DNA of 12,523 nt from an uncultured Candidatus Melainabacteria bacterium (GCA_934777245.1 CAKVND010000055.1:1-12523), one strand, 5' to 3'. Positions 1 through 6,451 are shown, counted from the first letter of the stretch. Notes: generated by a model from the letters alone, not told the origin. Numbers and translations are program-made.

Positions 1-752
1 GGCGCCATAAACAATTTCTTAAATATCGGATAAAGTTTTTGGTGCATGTTTCTAGCTGTCATAGAATCGCCTGTTTTAAAGTTTCTAATCATTGATTTAA
101 TTTCTTTACCAAAAATATGAGATGCAACAGAAATTACACCATACGCACCAACTGAAAGCATCGGTAAAGTTAAACTATCATCGCCTGAATAAATAGCAAA
201 ATCATTTGGGCAAGCCATTTTTAATTCTGTAATCGTATCCATATCACCAAAGCTTTGTTTTAAAGCAACAATGTTTTGATATTTTCTGGCAAGGGTTTTA
301 ACTGTATCTACGCTCATATTCACACCGGTTCTAGATGGAATATTGTAAAGAATAATCGGAAGTTCAACTGCTTCGGCTACTGCAGAAAAGTGCTCAATCA
401 TGCCGGCTTGAGAAGGTTTGTTGTAATAAGGAACAACGCTTAAAATTGCATCTGCGCCTTCTTTTTCAGCCAGTTTCGACATTTTTACAGCTGTTTCTGT
501 TGAATTTGAACCACAGCCCATAATAATTTTGCCTTGCGCACCAACTGCTCTTTTTGCACTCAAAAGTATTTCAATTTCTTCTTCGTGCGTTAAAGTAGGT
601 GATTCGCCTGTTGTACCTGTAACTAAAACTGCGTCAGAACCTGTATTGACAAGTTGATAAGCCAAAGCTTCCACTTTATCATAATCAACTTCCAATTTTT
701 CGTTGAATGGTGTTACCATTGCGGTTATTACTTCGCCTGCGTCATATCTCAT
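1..752 (-). CDS. dapA: 4-hydroxy-tetrahydrodipicolinate synthase, C-terminus beyond the window
   Basis: DapA condenses pyruvate with aspartate semialdehyde, the first committed step of the diaminopimelate/lysine pathway, in the cytosol. About 250 residues are visible of the usual 290-300, and the reading frame is open through base 1. The class I aldolase TIM barrel shows GTTGES at residues 46-51, the active-site tyrosine in LYNIPSR (Tyr136, with Arg141), and the Schiff-base lysine at Lys165 (VALKQS). The ATG at 750-752 is preceded by a strong AAAGGAG Shine-Dalgarno. The gene lies downstream of an unknown membrane-protein gene on the same strand. The gap between them is filled by a gene-less inverted-repeat element (772-900) that ends a few bases upstream of the ribosome binding site. 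Other members of the DapA/N-acetylneuraminate lyase family share this fold, but the motif set fits DapA best. Confidence 0.93.
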   Translation of the reverse strand, partial: MRYDAGEVITAMVTPFNEKLEVDYDKVEALAYQLVNTGSDAVLVTGTTGESPTLTHEEEIEILLSAKRAVGAQGKIIMGCGSNSTETAVKMSKLAEKEGADAILSVVPYYNKPSQAGMIEHFSAVAEAVELPIILYNIPSRTGVNMSVDTVKTLARKYQNIVALKQSFGDMDTITELKMACPNDFAIYSGDDSLTLPMLSVGAYGVISVASHIFGKEIKSMIRNFKTGDSMTARNMHQKLYPIFKKLFMA

Positions 753-771
753 TGTTTGCTCCTTTTTGTTG

Positions 772-900
772 AAGTGAATAAGTGAATAGGTGAATGAGTG
801 AATAAGTTCATTTAAGCTATTTTCTATATTGAACAAGGTTAAACATTGAATATATTTTATACGAACTTATTCACCTATTCACTCATTTACTTATTCACTT
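772..900. repeat. Gene-less inverted-repeat element built of GTGAATAR octamers
   Basis: Two 40-bp arms (772-811 and 861-900) are inverted copies matching at 34 of 40 positions by eye, separated by 49 bp. Each arm is four tandem 8-nt units of the form GTGAATAA/GTGAATAG with point variants (GTGAATGA, GTAAATGA), followed by GTTCAT or GTTCGT at the inner edge. The same units and the same inner edges bound the 499-bp element at 5953-6451, which carries a four-helix-bundle gene. This copy is therefore best read as a deleted or non-autonomous relative. It lies between the stop of the upstream membrane-protein gene and the dapA ribosome binding site. Transcribed, it would form a long hairpin in the operon mRNA. 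Confidence 0.85.
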
Positions 901-942
901 TTACATCCATTCCTTTATTTATCTCTCCACTTAATAACTTTT

Positions 943-1794
943 CTATAATATTTCCTTAAACTCATGCACTTCTAACGTACTGTCTCCATTTTGAAATACG
1001 CCAACTTGTGCGGTCTGATATCTGTGAGTTTCGTTATATCTATATCTATAAGCTGTATCAGCAGCCATTGTTACAAGTCCGAAATGATTTAAACTTGCAA
1101 GTTTTTTCAACTGTTCTAAATCATCACCGGATTGTATGCATATTTCATAATCAATTGGTGCATTTGAATGTAATACTTTAAATAAAACATCCAAAACTAA
1201 ATCAACTTTATCAAAATCTGTAAAATTATACAAGAATCCGCCATCAAGCATCATAGAACGAACAGAAGTCTTTTCTGTAATAAATTTGTTCATTAATTTA
1301 TTTTGTTCATCAATATTTACATTCAATTCAGCATGTGCATATTTTTTCTTCAATTTAGTTTTTATAAATACTGAATATCTTGTAATTTTCTTTTCTTGGC
1401 GTTTAATGTCATCTTGTAAACCTTTATTGAAAATCGCTTCTTGTGTTTTTTTTGCAACAAAACGGGCGCTTTTATAAGCACCTTCTGCTAAATTGGAAAT
1501 CAAAATAAATAAATTCATTAAATAAATTGCAATTGTTAGAATAAGAACTGCGCTAAAATATTTAAATTCGAATTTTGCACCAAAAATATCAAAAGTTACA
1601 GAATATATACTGTTAGCCAAATCCAATAAACTATCCAAAAAAGGTTTAATAAATCCTAACCATGCCCAATTTGCACCTGTTATATTTTGTATCCAATAAA
1701 ATAAAAGCATTAATATACAAAATGCAAAAATAATTTTTAATAATTGCAAAAAACTTCTAAAAAAATTAAAACAACCTATAACAAAATTATGCAT
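943..1794 (-). CDS. Two-TM membrane protein with a cytosolic domain of unknown function
   Basis: I do not recognise this 283-aa family with certainty. Hydrophobic segments at about residues 18-36 and 79-101 enclose a 40-residue loop. The K/R-rich stretch after the second (about 105-152) suggests the remaining 180 residues face the cytosol. Residues 180-283 follow the order of landmarks of class III nucleotide cyclase domains (DGG-FLYNF, an amphipathic helix, an IQSGDD strand, an A-D-A-R-like helix and a final LEVHEF strand), but the catalytic metal and base residues are not evident. A degenerate, non-catalytic cyclase-like fold is only an inference. The ATG at 1792-1794 starts 3 nt after the panC stop, with its GGGAG Shine-Dalgarno inside the panC end. 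It is therefore almost surely translationally coupled to panC, and dapA follows it. Confidence 0.85.
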   Translation of the reverse strand: MHNFVIGCFNFFRSFLQLLKIIFAFCILMLLFYWIQNITGANWAWLGFIKPFLDSLLDLANSIYSVTFDIFGAKFEFKYFSAVLILTIAIYLMNLFILISNLAEGAYKSARFVAKKTQEAIFNKGLQDDIKRQEKKITRYSVFIKTKLKKKYAHAELNVNIDEQNKLMNKFITEKTSVRSMMLDGGFLYNFTDFDKVDLVLDVLFKVLHSNAPIDYEICIQSGDDLEQLKKLASLNHFGLVTMAADTAYRYRYNETHRYQTAQVGVFQNGDSTLEVHEFKEIL

Positions 1795-1797
1795 TTA

Positions 1798-2649
1798 TTA
1801 TTCTCCCAAATAAATATTATCTATAAGTCTTACTCCTTCTACTCTGCAAGCAATAAGAGCAATAGACTCTTTATCGGCATTTGATTTTTCTTCCAAAGTA
1901 TTTCTATCCAAAATTTCTAAGTATTCCATATCATGTTTGTCAGTTAAATAACTGTAAGCAGTTTCTTTTAAAGCTGAAACATCTGTAATACCTTTTTGAT
2001 AGCAAGCTTTAATATTCTTTAGTATTTGGCTCAAAACAAGTGCATCTTTTTTGCCTTCTTCTGATAAATATTTGTTACGTGAGCTTAATGCTAAACCTGA
2101 CTCTTCTCTTACAATCGGGCATTGAATAATTTCTATCGGTACATTAAGGTCTTTAACCAGTTTTTTGATAATGATAACTTGTTGGGCGTCTTTTTGTCCA
2201 AAAAATCCGTAATTCGGTTGAACAATGTTAAACAGTTTTAAAACAACGGTACAAACGCCGTCAAAATGTCCCACTCTTGTTTTACCGCAAAGCTTGTTTA
2301 CATAGAAAAATGGAGGACAAACGTAAGTAAGCGTGTCATTAGAAAGTCTGTTTCCTTCGCCGTACATTTCTTTAGGAGTTGGGGCAAAAACTAAATCAAC
2401 ACCAACAGAATTACATAGCTCCATATCTTTGTCTAAAGTTCTCGGATATTTATCAAAATCTTCTGAAGGTCCGAATTGGATAGGGTTCACAAAAACTGAT
2501 ACAACAACTTTGTCGCAAGTTTCTTTTGCTTTCTTAATAAGACTTAAATGTCCTTCATGTAAAGCTCCCATTGTTGGAACAAGTCCAACTTTCAAATTTT
2601 TCCATTCTTTAACGGTATTTTTAACTTCATCTATAGTATGAACTAACAT
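1798..2649 (-). CDS. panC: Pantothenate synthetase (pantoate-beta-alanine ligase)
   Basis: PanC activates pantoate with ATP and joins it to beta-alanine, the last step of pantothenate (vitamin B5) synthesis, in the cytosol. Its 283 residues match the family length. The nucleotidyltransferase signature PTMGALHEGH is at 25-34, with SVFVNPIQFGPSEDF at 51-65, GHFDGV at 127-132, FFGQKDAQQ at 149-157 and the KMSKS-equivalent LSSRN at 188-192. Small deviations from the common pattern are R-V-G-H in place of R-P-G-H and E-S-G-L in place of D-G-L before SSRN. The protein is stand-alone, not fused to cytidylate kinase as in many photosynthetic cyanobacteria. The ATG has a GAGGGA ribosome binding site. 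It follows panB after a 99-nt gap that holds a candidate promoter, and it overlaps the signals of the next gene. Confidence 0.96.
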   Translation of the reverse strand: MLVHTIDEVKNTVKEWKNLKVGLVPTMGALHEGHLSLIKKAKETCDKVVVSVFVNPIQFGPSEDFDKYPRTLDKDMELCNSVGVDLVFAPTPKEMYGEGNRLSNDTLTYVCPPFFYVNKLCGKTRVGHFDGVCTVVLKLFNIVQPNYGFFGQKDAQQVIIIKKLVKDLNVPIEIIQCPIVREESGLALSSRNKYLSEEGKKDALVLSQILKNIKACYQKGITDVSALKETAYSYLTDKHDMEYLEILDRNTLEEKSNADKESIALIACRVEGVRLIDNIYLGE

Positions 2650-2686
2650 ATAGTATCCCTCTATAACTCCCTTTAATACATAAATA

Positions 2687-2714
2687 ATTATAGCACCAGA
2701 AGGATTTGGCGCAA
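2687..2714 (-). promoter_or_regulatory. Candidate sigma-70-type promoter before panC
   Basis: Reading the minus strand, TTGCGC (2709-2714) is followed after 16 nt by a perfect TATAAT (2687-2692), about 40 nt upstream of the panC start. It could give panC and the genes after it transcription independent of gshB-panB. No terminator is visible between panB and this site, so readthrough from panB is also likely. Confidence 0.5.
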
Positions 2715-2748
2715 TATTTATTTTCTAGAAAGATAACTGGTTATAAAT

Positions 2749-3576
2749 TTATTTAGTTAATTTTTCTTTTTCTTCCAAATTTAGTGCGAAAGACTCTTTT
2801 TCAGAAGGAAAAAGTTCATTTTTAACTTCTACGATATACTCTTCAACTGCACTTAAAACCGTATCATGCAGGTTTGCGTACTTTTTAACAAATTTAGGTG
2901 CAAAATCTGTAAACTTACCTAAAATGTCATCTGTAACGACAATTTGACCGGAACAGTATTTGCCAGCTCCAATCCCTATTGTTGGGATGGTTAAATTTTC
3001 AGTTATATATTTTGCGCTATCTTCAGGCATTAATTCTAAAACGACAGCAAAACATCCTGCTTCTTCAAGTTTTTTAGCACTTTTCAAAATTTCTTCTATT
3101 TTCTCTGAAGTTTTACCTTGAATTTTATGACCACCAATTGTGTTCATAAGTTGCGGTGTAAATCCTAAATGACCTAAAACCGGAATGCCTGATTCTACAC
3201 ATCTTTTAATTAAAGATAAAATATGTTCATTACAACCTTCTAACTTAACTCCGGAAGCACCGGCTTTAATCATTTTAGATGCGTTTTCTAAACCTTGAGC
3301 AACAGATAAATTGTAGCTCATAAATGGCATGTCGCCGATAATAAATGAGTTTTTAGCACCGCGAGCAACCGCTTTTACAAAGATTAACATTTCATCAATT
3401 GTAATGTTGTATGTGTTTTCATAACCCAATGCTACCATTGCAAGAGAATCACCAACAAGAATTCCGTCTATGTCAGCTTGTTCAAGAACTTGTGCTGTTG
3501 AATAATCATAAGCCGTTAGCATTGTAATTTTTTCATTATTATTTTTTAATCTTTGAAATGTATTTATAGTTTTCAT
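2749..3576 (-). CDS. panB: 3-methyl-2-oxobutanoate hydroxymethyltransferase
   Basis: PanB transfers a hydroxymethyl group from methylenetetrahydrofolate to ketoisovalerate, giving ketopantoate, the first step of pantothenate synthesis. At 275 residues it has the usual size. The TIM-barrel landmarks are present: LVGDSLAM with metal ligand Asp43, IGDMPFMSY with Asp82, VKLEG with Glu113, GHLGFTPQ at 135-142, and VLELMPED with the catalytic base Glu181. GIGAGKYCSGQIVV near 206-219 is also typical. The ATG at 3574-3576 has a modest AAGGATT ribosome binding site. It begins 42 nt after the gshB stop with no terminator between them, and panC follows. No panE-type ketopantoate reductase gene is in the window. 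Confidence 0.96.
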   Translation of the reverse strand: MKTINTFQRLKNNNEKITMLTAYDYSTAQVLEQADIDGILVGDSLAMVALGYENTYNITIDEMLIFVKAVARGAKNSFIIGDMPFMSYNLSVAQGLENASKMIKAGASGVKLEGCNEHILSLIKRCVESGIPVLGHLGFTPQLMNTIGGHKIQGKTSEKIEEILKSAKKLEEAGCFAVVLELMPEDSAKYITENLTIPTIGIGAGKYCSGQIVVTDDILGKFTDFAPKFVKKYANLHDTVLSAVEEYIVEVKNELFPSEKESFALNLEEKEKLTK

Positions 3577-3618
3577 TTTTAATCCTTTTTTTTTACAAAC
3601 TATTATAATATAAAGATG

Positions 3619-4572
3619 TTAAACATTGATAGCAGCTTCTTTTAGAATGTAATTGCAGATTTCTTTTTCCAAATGGACATTAAATAGTCCATTAATTTCT
3701 TTTATAAAATAGCAAGGACTTGTAACATTGATTTCTATAATTTTACCATCAATTACATCCAAGCCAGCCATAGGTATTCCTATTGAATTTAGTTTTTGCG
3801 CAACCTTTGTAAAGTTTTTTATTTCTTCTGACGAAAGTTCAGCAGAAGTTATAAAATTATCATTATGTGTATTGAATTTAAAATCGTCATTTGTTGGAAG
3901 TTTTTTGATGCAATATTTTAAAACTTTATCACCAAGTGTTAAAACACGTTTATCGCCTTGCTTAACGGCCGGTATAAATTGCTGTACCATAACTAACGTA
4001 GTTTCATTATTTGTCATAGTGTTAATGATAGTTCTAGTATTAGGATCTCCTTCATATAAATACATTACGCCTGAGCCAAAACAACGATTAAGTGGTTTTA
4101 AAACTATTTGTTTATGCGTAGTTAAAAAGGTTTCAATTTCTTTTAACGAAGCAGTTACAATATTGTCTGTCATTAGCTCTTTAAAATATACACTATGTAA
4201 TTTTTCGTTGAAATCTCTTATTGTACTCGGAGAATTTATAACTTGTGGTTTAGTAACAAAATCGAAAATATAAGTAGCATTAATATAATCAATGTCTACC
4301 GGAGGATCAGGTCTAAACATTACTATGTCAAATTCATCGATTTCTTTTTCGATTTTAATATCTTTATAAAAAATATTATTGTTATTCGTAAAAGTTTCAT
4401 AACATTTTGTATAAGCGACATCTTGTTTCAATGATAAATTCGCTATTGTAGTGATAAAAACGTTATTCCCACGTTCTAAAAATTCTTTAATTATCCAAAA
4501 ATTTGTAACTAGATTGTTAAATTCGAAATATTTAAGTTCAATTTTATCAATAATAAAAAGTATTTTTTTCAT
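3619..4572 (-). CDS. gshB: Glutathione synthetase-like ATP-grasp ligase (divergent)
   Basis: Prokaryotic GshB joins gamma-glutamylcysteine to glycine using ATP. The chosen ATG (4570-4572, MKKILFII) has an AAGGAG Shine-Dalgarno and gives 317 residues, matching the family. The open frame extends 19 codons further upstream but without a signal. Family hallmarks are FRPDPPVD (86-93), NSPSTIRDFNEKL (113-125), the ATP-grasp lysine in LKPL (158-161), QGDKRVL (205-211), GLDVIDGKIIEINVTSP (270-286). Two regions are abnormal. The glycine-rich loop GMGG of the E. coli enzyme is RCFGSG here, and the flexible active-site lid (E. coli R-G-N-L-A-A-G-G) reads DFKFNTHNDN at 230-239. The metal-binding EIN-TSP end is intact, so it is probably an active ligase. 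The acceptor substrate is uncertain. It leads the gshB-panB-panC run, right after its own promoter. Confidence 0.82.
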   Translation of the reverse strand: MKKILFIIDKIELKYFEFNNLVTNFWIIKEFLERGNNVFITTIANLSLKQDVAYTKCYETFTNNNNIFYKDIKIEKEIDEFDIVMFRPDPPVDIDYINATYIFDFVTKPQVINSPSTIRDFNEKLHSVYFKELMTDNIVTASLKEIETFLTTHKQIVLKPLNRCFGSGVMYLYEGDPNTRTIINTMTNNETTLVMVQQFIPAVKQGDKRVLTLGDKVLKYCIKKLPTNDDFKFNTHNDNFITSAELSSEEIKNFTKVAQKLNSIGIPMAGLDVIDGKIIEINVTSPCYFIKEINGLFNVHLEKEICNYILKEAAINV

Positions 4573-4595
4573 AATAAAACTCCTTTTTATTGAAA

Positions 4596-4624
4596 AATTT
4601 ATCACTAACAAACAAACGTTACAA
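4596..4624 (-). promoter_or_regulatory. Candidate promoter of the gshB-panB-panC operon
   Basis: On the minus strand, TTGTAA (4619-4624), a 17-nt spacer and TAAATT (4596-4601) lie just after the nusA terminator and about 24 nt before the gshB start. Both hexamers match consensus at four of six positions. The position, directly behind a terminator and in front of an operon, supports it more than the sequence does. Confidence 0.45.
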
Positions 4625-4631
4625 CTCACTA

Positions 4632-4678
4632 TATTTATAATAAAAAGGAGGAATTGATTTAGATCAATTCCTCCTTTT
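4632..4678 (-). terminator. Rho-independent terminator of the rimP-nusA operon
   Basis: A perfect 16-bp stem (4643-4658 with 4663-4678) and a 4-nt loop lie about 20 nt after the nusA stop. Read on the minus strand, the stem is followed by TTTTTATTATA. The stem itself contains AAAAGGAGGA paired with its complement, so one arm looks like a Shine-Dalgarno and the other like an anti-Shine-Dalgarno. No open reading frame starts at the correct distance from it. Confidence 0.9.
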
Positions 4679-4697
4679 GTTGTTTTATTTTTAAAAG

Positions 4698-5933
4698 TTA
4701 TTCTTCTTCAGAACCTTCTTCTACTTCTTCTTGTTGAATATCTTCTTCATCAAGAGCTTGTTGATTCATTTCTTCTTCGATTTCTTCTTGAATTTCATCA
4801 GAATCAACTGTTCTTTCTTCATCTTCAACAGGTTCTTCTTCGTATTCATAATTTGAATTCTTACGAGCTTCTTCGTCTTCCATTTGAGAAACGCTCTTAA
4901 TATCAATCTTCCATCCGGTCAATCTGTGAGCAAGTCTTACGTTTTGACCTTCACGACCGATTGCTAAAGATAGTTGATCATCAGGAACTACAACCAAAGC
5001 GTCTTTTGTTTCTTCGTCATCTGTCATGATGTCCACAGAAACTACTCTCGCCGGTGAAATAGCGTTTACAATGTATTCAACAGGATCCGGAGACCATCTA
5101 ACAATATCGATTTTTTCGTTCTTCAATTCACCAACAATAGTTTGAATTCTTGAACCGCGAGGTCCTATACAAGCGCCAACTGAATCTACTTCAGGGTCAT
5201 TTGACCAAACGGCAAGTTTTGTTCTGAAGCCTGCTTCACGAGCAATTGATTTAATTTCTACAATGCCGTCTTCAATTTCAGGAACTTCAAGTTCAAACAA
5301 TTCTTTAACGATTTCTGGATGAGCGTGAGAAACAATAACTTGTGGAAGTCTGCTTGTTTCTTTTACGTTAAGAACAAATACTCTGATTCTGTTACCTGGT
5401 TTGTAGTATTCACGAGGGATTTGTTCTTTTTGAGGCATTATAGCGTCGGTCTTACCAATATTAACGATAACATTTCTGTTTTCTACTCTTTGAATAATAC
5501 CTGTAACCAAAGTACCTTTCTTTTCTAAGAATTCGTTTAAGATGTTGTTTCTTTCTGCATCTCTTATTCTTTGAGTAATAACTTGTTTAGCAGATTGAGC
5601 TGCAATACGTCCGAATTGATCCGGTGTAACTTCAATCTTAACTTCGTCATCAACTTCAACTTCGTCATCAATTTCTTGAGCTTCTTCTAATGAAATTTGT
5701 GTATCAGGGTCTTCAACTTCTTCTACAACTGTTTTTGTACTGAATACGCCAATTTCACCGGTTTGTTCATCTAAGATTGCTTCTATATTAGCAGCTTCTT
5801 TAACGTGCATGTGTTTTTTGTAAGCAGCTACCATTGCATCACATAATGACGCAATAAGAACTTCTTTAGAAATTCCACGTTCTCTTTCAAGCTCTTCGCA
5901 AGCTTCAAATAATGCTGTTCCGATTTTAATCAT
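4698..5933 (-). CDS. nusA: Transcription termination/antitermination protein NusA
   Basis: NusA binds RNA polymerase and nascent RNA and modulates pausing, termination and antitermination. Its 411 residues show the N-terminal polymerase-binding domain (about 1-130, with FGRIAAQSAKQVI at 107-119), an S1 domain (about 137-202), and KH1 and KH2 with GPRG at 257-260 and GREGQNVRLA at 326-335. The E. coli-type acidic AR repeats are absent. Instead a low-complexity tail from residue 352 is about half Asp/Glu (31 of 60 by my count). The ATG at 5931-5933 has an AAAGGAG site. It is the second core gene of the rimP-nusA operon, but a 499-bp inverted-repeat element separates it from rimP. A strong terminator follows immediately, so ylxR and infB, often next in this operon, are not here. 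Confidence 0.97.
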   Translation of the reverse strand: MIKIGTALFEACEELERERGISKEVLIASLCDAMVAAYKKHMHVKEAANIEAILDEQTGEIGVFSTKTVVEEVEDPDTQISLEEAQEIDDEVEVDDEVKIEVTPDQFGRIAAQSAKQVITQRIRDAERNNILNEFLEKKGTLVTGIIQRVENRNVIVNIGKTDAIMPQKEQIPREYYKPGNRIRVFVLNVKETSRLPQVIVSHAHPEIVKELFELEVPEIEDGIVEIKSIAREAGFRTKLAVWSNDPEVDSVGACIGPRGSRIQTIVGELKNEKIDIVRWSPDPVEYIVNAISPARVVSVDIMTDDEETKDALVVVPDDQLSLAIGREGQNVRLAHRLTGWKIDIKSVSQMEDEEARKNSNYEYEEEPVEDEERTVDSDEIQEEIEEEMNQQALDEEDIQQEEVEEGSEEE

Positions 5934-5952
5934 GTTTTTCTCCTTTATATTT

Positions 5953-5992
5953 AAGTCAATAAGTGAATAGGTGAATAAGTGAATAAGTTCAT
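5953..5992 (+). repeat. Left arm: four tandem 8-nt units, inverted copy of 6412-6451
   Basis: Read on the plus strand, the units are GTCAATAA (from 5955), GTGAATAG, GTGAATAA, GTGAATAA, then GTTCAT. The strict 8-nt periodicity with an alternating last base is unlike a simple transposon end and resembles an iteron array. Confidence 0.92.
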
Positions 5993-6016
5993 TTTATTTT
6001 TTTATTAAAACTTTGT

Positions 6017-6361
6017 TTACTTGTTTAGGTATTTTCTTAGTCCTATTAACAAAGCATTAACTTTTTTTATTTTTTCTAATAATGCCTGATTTTCTTTTAT
6101 AAAGTTTAATTCCTTTGCAATTATTATTTGTGTTTCAAGTTCTGCTAATGAACCTAATGAAATATCTATGAATCTTGTGCTGTCCTTATCTGAAAATCTT
6201 GCCGAACCTTCTGCTAAATTTGAAGGAATAGAAACTGCAGCTCTTCTCATTTGACTAACAAGTCCGAATTGCTCACTAGAAGGAAAATCCTTAGTAATCG
6301 AATATATATCCTTTACTAAATCTATAGATTTTTTCCAAGCTTCTAAATCTTTATGATGCAT
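6017..6361 (-). CDS. Four-helix-bundle protein, 23S rRNA intervening-sequence (S23/IVP) family
   Basis: This 114-residue protein has the family signature: an early DLEAWKKS helix, TKDFP-E-FGL, QMRRAAVSIPSNLAEG (38-52), GSLAELETQ (70-78) and two further helices. S23 proteins are small four-helix bundles first found in intervening sequences of bacterial 23S rRNA. The Avd accessory protein of diversity-generating retroelements has a related fold. Their molecular role is not settled, and nucleic acid binding is usually proposed. I start it at ATG 6359-6361, which has a GAGG ribosome binding site at a 9-nt spacing. A TTG six codons upstream is possible but lies inside that site. A TATAAT at 6393-6398 within the element may be its own -10. 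It is the sole gene of the element at 5953-6451, lying inside the rimP-nusA operon, not in rRNA. Confidence 0.93.
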   Translation of the reverse strand: MHHKDLEAWKKSIDLVKDIYSITKDFPSSEQFGLVSQMRRAAVSIPSNLAEGSARFSDKDSTRFIDISLGSLAELETQIIIAKELNFIKENQALLEKIKKVNALLIGLRKYLNK

Positions 6362-6411
6362 GAGATGTAACCTCTTCAATATGAACGCAAATATTATATA
6401 AAATTTTTAAT

Positions 6412-6451
6412 ACGAACCTATTCACTTATTCACCTATTCACTTATTGACCT
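6412..6451 (-). repeat. Right arm: four tandem 8-nt units, inverted copy of 5953-5992
   Basis: Read on the minus strand from the outer edge, the units are GTCAATAA, GTGAATAG, GTGAATAA, GTGAATAG, then GTTCGTAT. It differs from the left arm at three of 40 positions, all A/G changes. In RNA these could still pair as G-U on one strand. Confidence 0.92.

Larger units (their letters stand above)
5953..6451 (-). mobile_element. Inverted-repeat element carrying a four-helix-bundle (S23/IVP) gene
   Basis: A 499-bp unit is bounded by 40-bp inverted repeats (5953-5992 and 6412-6451) that match at 37 of 40 positions. Each repeat is made of four 8-nt units (GTCAATAA, GTGAATAG, GTGAATAA, GTGAATAA or GTGAATAG). 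Its only gene reads in the same direction as rimP and nusA. The right end touches the rimP stop codon (TAA, complement of 6452-6454). The left end stops about 6 nt short of the nusA Shine-Dalgarno. The element has therefore entered the rimP-nusA junction without harming either gene. TTTAA occurs next to both ends (5950-5954 and 6451-6455), a possible 5-bp target duplication, though offset by one base and AT-rich. There is no transposase. A related gene-less copy lies at 772-900. Confidence 0.72.

Noticed and set aside
838..849. GTTAAACATTGA shared with the end of gshB (3618-3629)
   Set aside because: Twelve AT-rich bases, one of which lies in coding sequence; no flanking similarity, so probably chance.
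772..900. CRISPR-like array
   Set aside because: The repeats are 8 nt and contiguous with no spacers, and the two groups are inverted, not direct.
3728..4273. Plus-strand open frame of 181 codons opposite gshB
   Set aside because: Antisense to a well-supported gene; composition reflects the complement of AT-rich codons and there is no start signal.
4573..4629. Nineteen-codon N-terminal extension of gshB
   Set aside because: The ATG at 4570-4572 has a strong AAGGAG site, matches the family N-terminus, and the candidate promoter lies inside the extension.
5319..5528. Plus-strand open frame of 69 codons
   Set aside because: Lies fully inside nusA on the other strand, with no ribosome binding site or recognisable product.
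6017..6361. Intervening sequence within a 23S rRNA gene
   Set aside because: Flanking sequence is clearly rimP and nusA, not rRNA.
6362..6379. TTG start six codons upstream for the IVP protein
   Set aside because: It would place the ribosome binding site inside the coding region; ATG 6359-6361 has GAGG at a good distance and fits the family start.
5953..6451. Diversity-generating retroelement (Avd-like protein)
   Set aside because: No reverse transcriptase, template repeat or variable repeat is visible; the protein fits generic S23/IVP motifs.
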